From positions 37,858-101,857 of the forward strand of contig CAJNOJ010000279.1 of NCBI GenBank assembly GCA_905250025.1: a stretch of DNA of 64,000 bases. The letters run 5' to 3'. Numbering within the stretch: the first letter of the stretch is position 1; every line of letters starts with the position of its first letter. Source of the DNA: Adineta ricciae (taxonomy: Eukaryota > Rotifera > Eurotatoria > Adinetida > Adinetidae). This document shows, piece after piece, positions 22,063-33,854 of the stretch. Below the pieces are notes generated by a model that made no database searches, was not told the origin of the DNA, and saw only the letters and a program-made list of their open reading frames with translations. Made by a program: the position numbers and the translations under genes.

Positions 22063-23877
22063 AATTACTACTGCGCCAGTGGCACAAGCTACTACTGCGC
22101 CAGTGGCACAAGCTACTACTGCGCCAGTGGCACAAGCTACTACTGCGCCAGTGGCACAAGCTACTACTGCGCCAGTGGCACAAGCTACTACTGCGCCAGT
22201 GGCACAAGCTACTACTGCGCCAGTGGCACAAGCTACTACTGCGCCAGTGGCACAAGCTACTACTGCGCCAGTGGCACAAGCTACTACTGCGCCAGTGGCA
22301 CAAGCTACTACTGCGCCAGTGGCACAAGCTACTACTGCGCCAGTGGCACAAGCTACTACTGCGCCAGTGGCACAAGCTACTACTGCGCCAGTGGCACAAG
22401 CTACTACTGCGCCAGTGGCACAAGCTACTACTGCGCCAGTGGCACAAGCTACTACTGCGCCAGTGGCACAAGCTACTACTGCGCCAGTGGCACAAGCTAC
22501 TACTGCGCCAGTGGCACAAGCTACTACTGCGCCAGTGGCACAAGCTACTACTGCGCCAGTGGCACAAGCTACTACTGCGCCAGTGGCACAAGCTACTACT
22601 GCGCCAGTGGCACAAGCTACTACTGCGCCAGTGGCACAAGCTACTACTGCGCCAGTGGCACAAGCTACTACTGCCCCAGTGGCACAAGCTACTACTGCAC
22701 CAGTGGCACAAGCTACTACGGCACCAGTGGCACAAGCTACTACTGCACCAGTGGCAGAAAGTACTACTGCATCACTAGATTCTTCAGAGACACAAACGAT
22801 TGTACTGGCAAAACTTGAAAGAATGACAACACCAGTATCGGACGCGATGATGACATCAATAACATCGACAATTTCAATAATTACTTCTGCTAGTAAGACT
22901 CTCAAACTATGGTTCTATTTCGTTAATGATTATTTTTAGATTTCGAAGATACCTCGACTCATATAGTGACACCATCACCACCAAGGCCTGGTGATGGTTT
23001 ATGCTCAGCAGCCACATGGGCGCGAATAGGTGTAGTTGTAGCTGGTCTTGCTGGATATGGTGGAAATCTTGATCAATTAAAGCATCCTTCTGCGGTTTTT
23101 GTCGATGAAAATCAAACGATTTACGTCTCGGATAATGTTAATAATCGCATTATAAAATGGCATATTGGTGATAGATATGGAGAAATTGTAGCGGGTGGAA
23201 ATGGCCTAGGCGCTAATCAAAATCAACTATCGGGTCCACGTGGCTTTGTTGTCGATGAAAATGAAACGTTGTTTGTTGCAGATGCCGAAAATCACCGTGT
23301 TCAACGTTGGTTTCGTGATGCTTCGACTGGTGATACGATTACCAGTGGTATATATGCTCATGGTTTGGTGCAAGAGGACGATGGCTCCTTCTATATGTCG
23401 GCTCGAGCACGTGGTGAAGTAGTAAAACTATTGCCAAACGAAACTGTTGGACAAACGATTTTGTCTCTACTGAATCATCCATATCTAATGTTTCTTGATC
23501 GATATCAATCACTCTATGTGACTGATCGAGATAATCATCGAGTGGTAAAATTAGAGAACGGAGCAGCACCATTCTCCGTTGTTGCTGGTGGTGCGAACGC
23601 TGGCGTTGGTCTCCATCAACTAAATGGGCCGGAAGGTGTATTTGTCGATAAATTTGAAACAGTTTATATAGCTGATAGTTATAATCATCGAATTCTACGT
23701 TGGCCGAAAGGGAAAACATCAGGTGACGTCATTGTCGGTGGTAATGGCGCAGGTGTGCAGTTTGATCAAATGCATCTACCAACTGATGTTACGTTTGACG
23801 TTGAAGGCAATCTTTATGTATCCGATCATAATAACCATCGTGTTCTTCGATTTGCCATTAATAAAACTTTATGTTGA
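22063..23877 (+). pseudogene. NHL-repeat membrane protein, N-terminus lost (copy 2)
   Basis: Exon parts up to 22892 and 22940-23877 are joined over a 47-nt intron exactly as in copy 1. The NHL propeller (~310 aa) is intact and about 95% identical. The N-terminal 100+ residues, including the membrane segment and start codon, are absent. In their place stand the telomere-like tract and the 29-unit TTAPVAQA array. No ATG exists in frame between the TPR stop and the propeller, so the gene is probably dead unless a distant exon supplies a start. Confidence 0.75.
22067..22762 (+). repeat. Coding minisatellite, 29 x 24 bp
   Basis: 29 tandem 24-bp units (696 bp) encode TTAPVAQA in the NHL reading frame. 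Most units are identical; the last few carry single changes. The period is a multiple of three, so copy number can vary without a frameshift. Copy 1 at ~2249 has a single similar TTTAP word and no array. Confidence 0.95.
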
Positions 23878-24080
23878 TTGTAATAAAACAAATAACTCGC
23901 TGTCATTGTCGTTACTTTTGTATTGAAAAGATAGGATTTGAGTATTTCACACTTTGCTTTTTTACCGCCCTATTCTCCATTTTCTTGTTTTTTCTTCAAT
24001 ATAAAAGGATAGAACAAACATCAACATGTTCTTTCACAACAACATCAACAACAATATAATCGAAGTTTCTCAATAAAATA

Positions 24081-24937
24081 TTATTTTAACTGATGATCGT
24101 ACAGGAATAAATTTATAATAAGAATACATAACGATAATTCACATAGTATTGCGGATAACTTGTGCACTATAACATCGATGTAAAAGAATTCTTGAAGAAA
24201 TATTGTAAAATACGTCGGACTCCATCCAACAAGAAACATTAAAAACGTCTCGATCATTTGTTTCAATACTACTATCTCACAATTTCGAATTATTGTTTGT
24301 TGAAGAGAATTAGCATTTGGTTGGAGGCGATTCATCGATAACTTCACATAAACAAAAATTCGAATATTTAAAAGAATATTCAGAACCAATGGAATAAAAA
24401 CAACAATGATACACAAATATATTCTCATGTCATACAAAAACCAAACAATATTACATAGAAAATCGACGAAGTCTATTCGAGATTTGCCACAAAATCCAAC
24501 TTACTGATTGACTTCGGATTATAAACGGAAATGAAATTAATAGTTGAACAATCCATTGAATAAGAATATATACCTTCGTCCACTTTGTTTGTCTTGAAAA
24601 AGTAAGTTGTATAATGTACGAGAAAGCAGTATCGATGAAACGTGAATGTGAGAAATGAAAATGGAATTTGAATACTTGAGAAAACAAATAAATAATATCA
24701 GATTAGATAAACATTCGAAATAAGCAAGAATTCGATATTGAAATATGATATTATTCCATAAATAATCGTTTAAATCAAACTCATAATGATGGAAAAACAA
24801 ATATTGAGAATAAACACATTATTGGGATGATGAAATCGACGATTAAATAAAATAACCATCGAATACATCAATGTAAAACATAAAGTAAATATCATAAAAA
24901 TGGATTGAATCGAAAATGTTATATAAATTATATTCAT
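24081..24937 (-). pseudogene. Class A-like GPCR, decayed
   Basis: From ATG 24937 the frame encodes helix 1 (ITFSIQSIFMIFTLCFTLM) and helix 2, then meets stop codons near 24796 and 24693 and at least one frameshift. Receptor-like sequence continues in other frames (WTKVYILIQWIVQLLISFPF, then IVVFIPLVLNILLNIRIFVYV and a helix-6 WSPTYF segment) to a TAA at 24081. It has typical small bdelloid receptor layout but is broken. Confidence 0.65.
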
Positions 24938-25814
24938 ATAAGCTTAGAGATATTTCATACGAAAACAGAGTACACAGGATTTCTCAATGCTGAATTAAAT
25001 ACATTTCATTCACCAAGAATTTCACACTGAGAAATGATTTTGCTATTACACATAGTTTGCAGTTTCAAAATACTTCAATTATATGTACATGCATAAGTAT
25101 TTGACAAATTCTATCTCTGCAAGAACGAATTAGCTTGATTTTTAATTGTCCTTAATTGAGAAAAGTGTCCTACTACTAGTTCGCTTTATTTACCAGAAAT
25201 AAAATGAGTATGCCACTTCTACGTTAAATAAAAAGACTTTAATGAAAGGCTTTCTCGTTTAAACCAATCAGTAAAGGACACTTGCATGTCCATTATAGAT
25301 GACGTATCTCCTTTCTTGTTTTGCGTGATGCATTCTATGTCGTCACCCACACCCGTACTAACATAATAGAATTTCCAACGGCAAAAATAAAAGAACATCG
25401 TGTCACGCTGCGTAGCCTCTCTGAATTGAACAGCACATTACCCCTCATCTAACAGACTGATAGATCCTCGAGTGCATCCTACCAAGGATTCAGTATTCTT
25501 TCATTTTTTCAATGTGGTATATACGGTGTGCTCATTGACGAAAATATTATGGAATTTTCCATTCGTTGCATAGGAAAGCCGTTCGGTAGTAGAATTGGAA
25601 AAAAAAGGTTTTTTTTTCTGTTTTCATCTGTCTATTTAGTGTTCTAATCACCATCTTATAGTGACATTTGTGTGACATAGCTGGCTTCTCAGATTCAGCC
25701 ATCTGCATTCTAATGAAGTGCGAAAGATCTCATCACGATTTACTACGGCATGTCGTTGGTTGATCAAATAGCAATGTGAAAAAATGAGTAATAATATTTA
25801 TTTAGAAGGCTACA
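24938..25814. other. Intergenic, no gene recognised
   Basis: AT-rich. The words AAAGTGTCC near 25166 and GGACACTT near 25275 are inverted and ~110 bp apart, but too short to call an element. Confidence 0.45.
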
Positions 25815-26032
25815 AAAAAGATCAATTTCTAAATTATTCATATGCGTAGTAGAGATAGATTTACGTTTGCTCCAATATGAAACAGATAGGACAAGTACGC
25901 ATGTATTCATCATATCTCTAGTGATATTAAAAACGAGCAATTTGTAAATCTATACAACAACAAAACGAAGCAATATAAAAGCAAAGTCAAATGATTACAT
26001 TTAATAATCAGAAACAATATTGAACCATATTA

Positions 26033-26758
26033 TTAAAAGCCCATGTCGAAATCACCAAAATTAAAATCGATATCTCCGATACCAGCACCTATATCTCCCA
26101 AGCCCGCGCCTATGTCTCCCAAGCCGGCGCCTATATTTCCCAAACCGGTACCTATTCCTCCTATGCTAGGAGGTACACCTCCCATGCCTCCACCTAGCCC
26201 TCCTAAACCACCAGCAATAGCACCCAGTGGACTGAAACCGTTCCCAGGTCCTTGAAAGTTTCCTTGCTGAAGTAATCGCAAGCCGGCTCTTGCACCGCGA
26301 AAAATAAGAGGAATTGCATGTCTGGCTACCTGGATGCCCAGATTGTTTTCTCGACGTTGTGGCTTCATGGAACGCGCATTTCCAATTGGACGACGATTGT
26401 TTCTTAGAGGACCTATAAATTCATTTTCATATTATGATTAGCATAAAACAGCAATATGGGAAAGATGAAAAATTTATGCAAATTAATGATTGAATAGAGA
26501 AAAGACGCTTTTGTAGAAAAAGGACAATGGTCCACTCGCGCTATGGAATATATTCCTTTACCGATGAAGTATTCATCTGTAGTTACCTGATATTTGACGT
26601 CGAGCGACACGATTGTTACCGCTAAAATTTCGACGTGCACCGTCAGCATCAGGATATAACGAAGAGTTTTGCATGTACATATTACCATAAAAGAACGGGG
26701 GATAAGCTGGAGTATATCCGTAGTAAGAACTTGAGTAACCGTTGGAAACTGCGTACAT
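26033..26758 (-). CDS. Tyr-rich / Gly-Asp repeat small protein (family member a)
   Basis: Exons 26587-26758 and 26033-26412 surround a 174-nt intron and give 183 aa. The first exon is Tyr/Ser/Asn-rich (MYAVSNGYSSSYYGYTPAYPP). The second holds a basic stretch, a moderately hydrophobic segment (VARHAIPLIFRGARAGLRLL) and a C-terminal run of GIG, GLGDIGAGLGDIG repeats ending GDFDMGF. There is no signal peptide and no known domain. It belongs to a family with at least three other genes (34213, 41009, 43660) and two fragments in this window, all with one long intron at the same place. The function is unknown; low complexity suggests structural or condensate-forming behaviour. Confidence 0.7.
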
Positions 26759-27919
26759 TGTGAGTATATTCACTGATTAGTTGAGAAAATGTTTCTGCGC
26801 AACACTGTTTTAGTCAGGTGAAATGATTAAATGTGCAGTTCGTTCCTCATTATATAGCGTACCTGTGTGTGTAGAAAGGAAGTAAGAAGAATCATGTTGT
26901 TCGGCAAACAGGAAAAAGTACCAGAGTATTTGATTTACACGGTGAAATCGCCCACTCGGCGCGAAATGAAGTGAATTCTAGCTAATACTTGTTTGCAATT
27001 ATCTTAAATATTTTTTGTTCAATTGAATGGTTCACACTTTACTTTACTGATGATTAATTTCCCGTGGTTATTTTAGATTTTCACTCAGTGGAGAAGTCAA
27101 AAAGAAGTTCTCGATAATTGCCCCGCCAAACTAAAAAATCCTTCTTCGCTTATGAATTGAAGATTCAAAACTTGTATGAGAAAGAGTGCGAAAAAGGAAA
27201 TTGATTCAAGCTAATTATAGCTCTTATCGATACCTTGACAGCGAGAAAAGTTTTTATCGAACGATGTTTATCTTCAACATGCTGATGGCAATAAATCATC
27301 AATATTTAATTTCTTTATATTCCGTCGCTAAAATAAATGAGTACATCTTTGTTTGAAATCATGACTACCATTATTACGACTTGATTCCGCTCGTTTGATT
27401 TACATTACAAAATATGCTTTTTAACGACGAATAGAAACATCGAAAATTGAATCAAATTGCAAACTTTCCAACTTGCACACTGATAGCCGAAGATTTTCAT
27501 CGTTATTGGTATAGTATGACTCATTGAATCATGCACGCATCATTGAAGCTTCCGAATTTGTTTTTCTGTTCCTATTGATATGCACAATACACATAAGTCA
27601 CGGACGCCGACGTATAATATCGGTCAAAATAATCACAAAAAAAAATTACCTTTGATAATCAATATACTATATGGAAAATGGCAAGTTGTTTCACATTGAA
27701 GCTGAATGTAGAAATTAGAGTTCTAAAATATGCGCCGTTAAGAAAGAGAGAAACTGTTTGCTGATGCATTTTGCATCGGTTAAGCAAATACAAACATACA
27801 GCAAAGTGTTATATTACTCGCGTAGGAAGAAAAGAAACTTAAAAGGAATAATCTTTATTTTCGAAGTCATTCACATCCCGATTGAAACATTCTGTGCTGC
27901 ATTTCGTTGCCTATATTCG
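26759..27919. other. Divergent upstream region
   Basis: Separates gene a from the ART-TPR gene and is collinear with 35672-36836 in block B. It contains the segment 27366-27532 that also occurs at 3719-3889. An upstream in-frame extension from 27758 exists but looks like leader sequence. Confidence 0.55.
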
Positions 27920-30328
27920 ATGTCTACCGAATATTTTCAAACCCAAAGAAATTTCGAACAAAACAGTCTGATTTGGTTGAATGACAATCTCACTGATACA
28001 CACAAAATCAATCAAATTCAGACACAATTACGACAAGTCATCAACTACCTCAAAATTTATTCAGATGTTGATGAATGTGTTGATTATATTTCATCGAATG
28101 AACAACAACACATCTATCTCATTGTTTCTCATTCATTAGCAGAAGTTATTCTTCCACTTATCCATCAAATCTCTCAAATCAAACTTATTTACATTTTTTC
28201 TCCTAATGATCAACACCCTGATCATCTAATTCCGTCGATTGACAAAATTACCGGTACCTTTATTGATTTGACGCTTTTATGTAACACAATACGAAATCAA
28301 ACTTCGAATACTAAAAGAAGAATACAGTCGGCATGCAATGCGTCTGATTTCTTGTTATCTTCTCTACCTTCTTCATCATCATCAAAATCTCGGCTGGATT
28401 AACAGGAAGCAGAATTCATGTATTTTCGATTGTTATCCGAAGCGATCATTGCTCTAAATCATAAACAATCAACAAAAGATGAGTTCATTTCACTCTGCAA
28501 CTCTCAATACTCCGATAATCAATGTGAACTTGACAAAATCGACGAATTTCATCGTAGATATTCGAAAGAATATGCCATTCGATGGTACACACGTGATTCG
28601 TTTCTCTTTCGAATACTCAACAATGCACTCCGAACACAAAGCATCGATGTTTTGTACAAACTCGGATTCTTCATCACTGATCTTCATCATCAGTTGAAAG
28701 ATTTACACAGGAAACAACTGAATGTCTTGTCCTTACCTTCGGTTGTTTATCGTGGACAATTCATGAACAAAGATGAATTTGATTATAGAATCAAAAATAA
28801 TATTGGTGGATTTCTGTCGATCAACAGTTTCTTTTCAACAAGCACGAAGAGAGATGTCGCCCCGATGTTTACTGGAAACTCGTCATCAACTGATGTGAAC
28901 ATCGAATCGATCGTCTTCGAGATAAAGATTGAGATTGAGAAATGTCGTCAACCATTTGCTGATATTCGATCGTTAAGTTATATGGAAGAAGAAGATGAGA
29001 TACTGTTTTCAGTAGCTACGGTTTTCCGTGTTGAATCAGTTGGGAGATCGGATGTGGAAGGAGTGTGGTTGGTTCGGTTGATAATGAATGGTGAAGAAGA
29101 TGAAGAACTACTTATATTGTCGAAGAATATCAAAGATGAAATTGGTGAATTAGATAATTTGAATACATTCTGTGCTTTGTTAATGAAGATGGGAGAACTT
29201 GGAAAAGCTGAAGAATATTGTTTAATGCTAATCAAAGATACACCAGGTGACAGTTCATCGATGGCTAGATATTATTCAAATCTATCAATGATATACAATG
29301 AACAAATGGATTATGACAAAGGATTATACTATGCTAAAAAGGCTCTGCAAACAGGCACACTCGATTTTCTACTGTTAGCAACTGTTTACACAAATATGGG
29401 TCATTCGTATGCTTATCAAAATAACGCCAAAGCAGCAATCAGTTGCCTTCACGAAGCGATTAAGATTCAGCAAAATATTCTTCATTCCGATAATCTGAAA
29501 CTGATTCCAGCATATGTAAATTTGAGCTTAGCGTATGAGAAAGAGAAACAATTTCCAGAAGCAATTGAATATCTTCAAACAGTCATTGACATGCTCCGAC
29601 AATCGTCATTGATCGATCATCCGGCACTTGCAATGGCTTATACTCATCTTGGATTCATTCATGAAACACAACGCAAATACGAGGTAGCATTGACGTACTT
29701 CAATAAATGCCTCAATATCCAACAAAGAACACTTCCATCACAACACTACCATCTAGCATATACGTATATTCAGCTTGGATTAGTCTATATAAAACAATCA
29801 AATTATGCAGAAGCATACAATGCATGTCAACTAGCATTGAAGATAGTTGATACATCTTCAGAATATCCATATGTTGTCATGCTAATGTATATATTAGGTC
29901 AATATCATTTTCACAACGATAATGTGGTCGATGCAATAGTCTGGTTTGAAAAAGCATTGAGTATTAAAAGGCACTCGTCATTTTATAATAATGAACTTTT
30001 CTTACAGATTTATAGAAGTTTGAGTGTTTTATATTTTGGTCAAAAAGTATGGAAGAAAGCGCTAGATCACAATGAGAAAGCCATCGCTATCGCAATTACA
30101 TATGGCCATCATGATCTTCCGCTGTTTTATATCACATCTACAATGTGTTATGGTGCTTTGGGTGATTTTGAATCAGCTTTTAAATATTCTAAGTTGGCAA
30201 CCAATATTGCTCACAAAATCTTACCACCAGACCATCCTCACATTCAAATGGCTGAAGAGCAGAAATTTAACTTTGGTATCTTTTATAGAAAAAAACTCGA
30301 AAATGAATCCAGAAAATTCATGCATTGA
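27920..30328 (+). CDS. ADP-ribosyltransferase-TPR fusion with in-frame stop (copy 3)
   Basis: The best copy of the family. From ATG 27920 an N-terminal region (LIWLND.., IYLIVSHSLAEVILPLIHQI) leads to a TAA at 28400-28402. The same frame then continues unbroken from ATG 28418 to 30328 (636 aa). ART motifs lie after the stop: arginine VYRGQ (28745), serine FFSTSTK (28829) and the acidic ExE region from 28982. About ten TPRs follow. Block B has CAA where this copy has TAA, so the stop is a point nonsense change. Translation from 28418 would still give a complete ART plus TPR. The enzyme would modify arginines using NAD; its partner is unknown. Confidence 0.8.
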
Positions 30329-30366
30329 ACCGAAGTCGTTTAAACTATTAAAATATGTATTTAATC

Positions 30367-30391
30367 GTGAGAGTGAGGGTAGGTGTGGGTT
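30367..30391 (+). repeat. Telomere-like G-rich tract
   Basis: GTGAGAGTGAGGGTAGGTGT followed by GGGTT, 40 bp after the ART-TPR stop; degenerate inverse words (AACCCTCAACCGCCCAC) follow at ~30405-30421. Confidence 0.5.
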
Positions 30392-30536
30392 AAAGACTAA
30401 AATCTAACCCTCAACCGCCCACATGTATTATAAGAAGATAAGAAATTTCTAGAATTTGAAAATCTCGACGTAGAATATCTCGCGCCAAAGAACGAAAGAT
30501 ACAAAAGACAACATTCATTCTATTTGATTGATGTCA

Positions 30537-31652
30537 TCATATGTTGACAGGACAAATTGGTGGTGGCGGTGGTTGTAATGGTGTTCCTCCACCACCTATT
30601 GTTGTATTGCTATTGTTGATAACAACTCGTAATGATTGAAATAGTGCTAACAGATCGTTGTACCATGCAGCACCAGGCCCTGTTGAGCCAGAATTAAAAG
30701 AATAACCATATACATTTTGAAATTCATCAGTAACACCATGTTCTGTACTTATTGTGCCACGATTAGCATAGGTATCATCACATAAATATCCGCCATAATA
30801 TTTTAATACAAATAATAATTTTTGGCCTGGTAGAGTTGTGACATTGACAGAGATATTAGAAGGAATGGCAAGAAGAGAGCCGGGTGACAAATAGATATCA
30901 TTACCACCGTAATGATATGGATCTGTTGGATCGAAAGCATAACCATCACAATTCAATGCAGGCCAAATAAATCCAGGTCGTTGATTATAGTAATACTGTT
31001 TTGCATATAATTGTAGCTTGAGCGCATGTCGAATTGGTGAAGAATTCGGTAGCAATTCACCTAATCGAATAGTTCCACCAATCGAAGAAAGTCCACTACC
31101 ACCATGTGCACCCCATGTGCCATTACCCGATATGATATCATCTTTTCCCAATATATCACTTTTTAGTAGTGACAATACTGGTGATCCAGGTGTACATCGA
31201 TATAATGGTTGTGTATTAATTATACTGTGATTATCTGGTTGTAGTAGTGCAGCAGCATTATTATTACCAAATTCAGTTACTATCAAATTCGCTGGAAACG
31301 AGATATTACCAACAAGTTTGCCCGTAACGTTACAATGTGCTTTACCTCCTGGATTGCCCCACCAACCTTGATTAAACCATGGTGTTAGTGGATCATTACT
31401 ATTAGTAACAATAAAATAATCATCATCAGAAAAGAAACTATTTGGTAATGGAAATGGCGAACGAAAGATGCCTGGATCATGAAATCTTGCATTACTACCA
31501 ATGGGTGTATTCCAAATTGAGCTGGATAGGAAAGGCCATGTTTTTGCATCACGACAATCTGTATTCTTAATCAAATCATTATTTTTTCCGATAATCACTA
31601 AACATTTCATAGATAGTAAAGAAATAATAAACCAAGGACATATTAAATTCAT
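30537..31652 (-). CDS. Secreted protein, possible carbohydrate-active, unknown family
   Basis: An intronless gene of 371 aa with an N-terminal signal segment (FIISLLSMKCLVIIG). Conserved-looking blocks include SSSIWNTPIGSNARFHDPG, WFNQGWWGNPGG, AAALLQPDN and AHGGSGLSSIGGTIRLGEL. The last, rich in Gly/His with an Arg-Gly-Glu, looks like an active-site or sugar-binding loop. There are many N-glycosylation sites and a proline run (PLQPPPPPICPVNI) at the end. Proteins with similar WNTPIG and HGGSGL blocks occur, as far as I recall, in soil bacteria and amoebae, but I cannot name the family with confidence. A partial second copy lies at 37426-37736. Confidence 0.7.
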   Translation of the reverse strand: MNLICPWFIISLLSMKCLVIIGKNNDLIKNTDCRDAKTWPFLSSSIWNTPIGSNARFHDPGIFRSPFPLPNSFFSDDDYFIVTNSNDPLTPWFNQGWWGNPGGKAHCNVTGKLVGNISFPANLIVTEFGNNNAAALLQPDNHSIINTQPLYRCTPGSPVLSLLKSDILGKDDIISGNGTWGAHGGSGLSSIGGTIRLGELLPNSSPIRHALKLQLYAKQYYYNQRPGFIWPALNCDGYAFDPTDPYHYGGNDIYLSPGSLLAIPSNISVNVTTLPGQKLLFVLKYYGGYLCDDTYANRGTISTEHGVTDEFQNVYGYSFNSGSTGPGAAWYNDLLALFQSLRVVINNSNTTIGGGGTPLQPPPPPICPVNI

Positions 31653-32106
31653 TGAAAATGGATGAAAATATTGTATACTCTAAAATAAACATAAAAACAT
31701 TAGTACTCATTTATTTCAGCATTTCTTTGTCAAGATCTTATAAATTAACAGCATAGTTTTACGTACTTAACTTTTCTTTCTTTAAATATATCATCTTAGT
31801 TATCATATACGATAAGATAAGGTTAAAATATTTTTATCCTTTTAATATAAACTTACTTTAAAAAAGTACTTGAAACCGTTATTTAAATTTGAATATTTTG
31901 AATTAATTTATTTATATACTAGGGTAGATATCCGTTACAAAGTAAGAAAAAACATTTTAATCGGGTTTCACTCTCAAGATTGTATCCTCGCCCACACACC
32001 CTCACCCTCAAGATAGTAAACTAAATGTCTAATGAGCAAACCGAAGTTTATTATTATCTAATTGACAAAATAGATTTACTACAGACAAGAAAAAGTATAT
32101 TTTAAA
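31653..32106. other. Intergenic with telomere-like tract and empty MITE site
   Basis: Collinear with 37737-38400. It has GTTAAAAT once (31822-31829), where block B has the word duplicated around a 163-bp element. CGCCCACACACCCTCACCCT at 31989-32008 is a telomere-like C-rich tract. Confidence 0.65.
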
Positions 32107-33144
32107 TTATGCTTGTGGTTCTACGTGATTGTTTCTTTTGGTGAGACGAGCCCATCGATTGAAATGCAATGTAAACAGAACATAGATTAGTTGTTGACGA
32201 AATCGTTTTGATACACTTGTATAGATGTACAATGAACTCTAAAAATGAACAAGTTTCTTTTACTAAACATAAATTTTAACCTGCTCAGCACTTACCATAA
32301 AATAAGTATAGTAAAACATAGTTATTATATTTCTTATGGACTGTATAAGTACCAAAGTAAACTGATCAGTGGATGTGCCAGTAATTAAAGAATAATACGA
32401 GTAAATAAGTTGTGGTGTGAGAGCAAGAACAGTACAGAAAACTTGCACAAGAACCATTACTGTTAATTGTTTGTCTAATTCACGTCGAACTAATGGTATT
32501 GCTCGATGAGCTATTCGTTGAATATTCCGATATGATAATACACCAAATATTATCATAATTGTTATAGGCAAAATACTGGTAAGAACAGGCAAATAAAAAG
32601 AATAGAAATACTGGTGAAAAATGGCATTAGTAATCATACAAATGGGCGTATTAGTTACCGATGATAACGTATGATTATAATAGAGTATAAATGGTATTCC
32701 ATGTGATATCCAGAATATTACTGTTCCTACGACCATATAACGAGCAAATGTAATGTTATTGTATTGATGCCATCGAGGATGAGAACAAGTTGCCAGAAAT
32801 TGATCAATTGTTGCTAAGCACAAACATGTAAACGAGATTAGCGAATTAGATTGAACAAAGAATAATCGACATTTGCAATACGATAGTGATAGATTTGACC
32901 AATCGATACTAAAACCATACAACATAATGTAACTGAATAGACCAGTAAATAACTGAGAACAATTTACCACGGACATAATAGTTAAATAAAATGCACATGA
33001 ACTTTGTCGAAATGTTCGAAGACTAAGAAAGACAATGATAACCAATGGTCCACCGATCAGACCGGCAATGAAGAGACAAATACCCATATAAATGACAACT
33101 TGTTGAGACACAAAGGAAAACAATAATAACGTAGAAGTTAACAT
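32107..33144 (-). CDS. Rhodopsin-like GPCR (block A)
   Basis: Exons 32296-33144 and 32107-32238 flank a 57-nt intron (GTAAGT..TTAG) and give 326 aa. Seven hydrophobic helices are visible, e.g. helix 1 CLFIAGLIGGPLVIIVFLSL and helix 5 FYLPVLTSILPITIMIIFGV. A Cys at the start of helix 3 and one in extracellular loop 2 (TPICMIT) can form the usual disulfide. The DRY position reads TIDQFLATC, so the canonical Arg is missing. The second exon supplies the amphipathic tail (SLYIYTSVSKRFRQQL). The ligand is unknown. A near-identical gene is at 38401-39438 with the same splice site. Confidence 0.85.
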
Positions 33145-33854
33145 TCTCCGTAGTTACCGTCAACTATTATTTCAAATAACAAGACAATGATGTTTTACAT
33201 CTCCCTTTTATTCTCTATCATTAAATAATTTATGCGCTCATCATCAAACATGCTGTAATTGACTTTACGTGTTAGTATTTCAAAGACAAAAGCTCTTCGT
33301 GTGTTTCTTTCGGTGAAAAATGAAGACGTGCGTATATTATTAATAAAAATCGTATTTCTCTTTTATCTTAATTGTAATGTATTTATAAGGAGCAGAAGTA
33401 CCCCCAACAAGGGTGAAAGTTGAGAAAAGTCATCGAAACATTGCCTTGTAATAACTCCCGTTGCAAAAGTCTTCGCACAAATGTGTTATAGAGACATCAC
33501 AAGTTAGCATGAACTTTTTTCTTTCTCTACATATCACGTGATATAGAATAAATCATTTGATTCTTTGTCCTGTTTCAATGTCACACATCCAGTAGATCGG
33601 AGATGCATCACTTACACAGTCAAGAGCTTTGTGCATGTAGGTAAAACTAGTATCATATTCGAGTATTTCTTCTATGAATTCAGAGTGATGAATTAGTAGT
33701 ATATCATGTAATTACCATAACCAATTAAAAATTGAATGATTTTTTATGAAAGAATAGACAAAATCTGGAAAGAAACAAAACAAAATACTTCAATTAAAAC
33801 ACACAGAGGCATTTGATCGCGAGTAGTCGACATGTGCAGTCTCTTACAAACAAG
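33145..33854. other. Intergenic, collinear with block B
   Basis: Non-coding. Matches 39439-39860 closely and then 40440 onward; block B has an additional stretch at about 39900-40440. Confidence 0.5.

Noticed and set aside
21934-22905. Long open frames on both strands across the 24-bp array (ATGAVVAC.. and others)
   Set aside because: A stop-free 24-bp repeat opens several frames automatically; only the frame continuous with the NHL exon is meaningful.
25160-25285. AAAGTGTCC and GGACACTT as possible short transposon ends
   Set aside because: Only eight or nine bases, no target duplication, and no second copy was seen.
26043-26255. Proline-rich plus-strand frame (KSPKLKSISPIPAPISPKPA)
   Set aside because: Antisense shadow of the Gly-Asp repeat gene, whose splice structure is conserved in paralogues.
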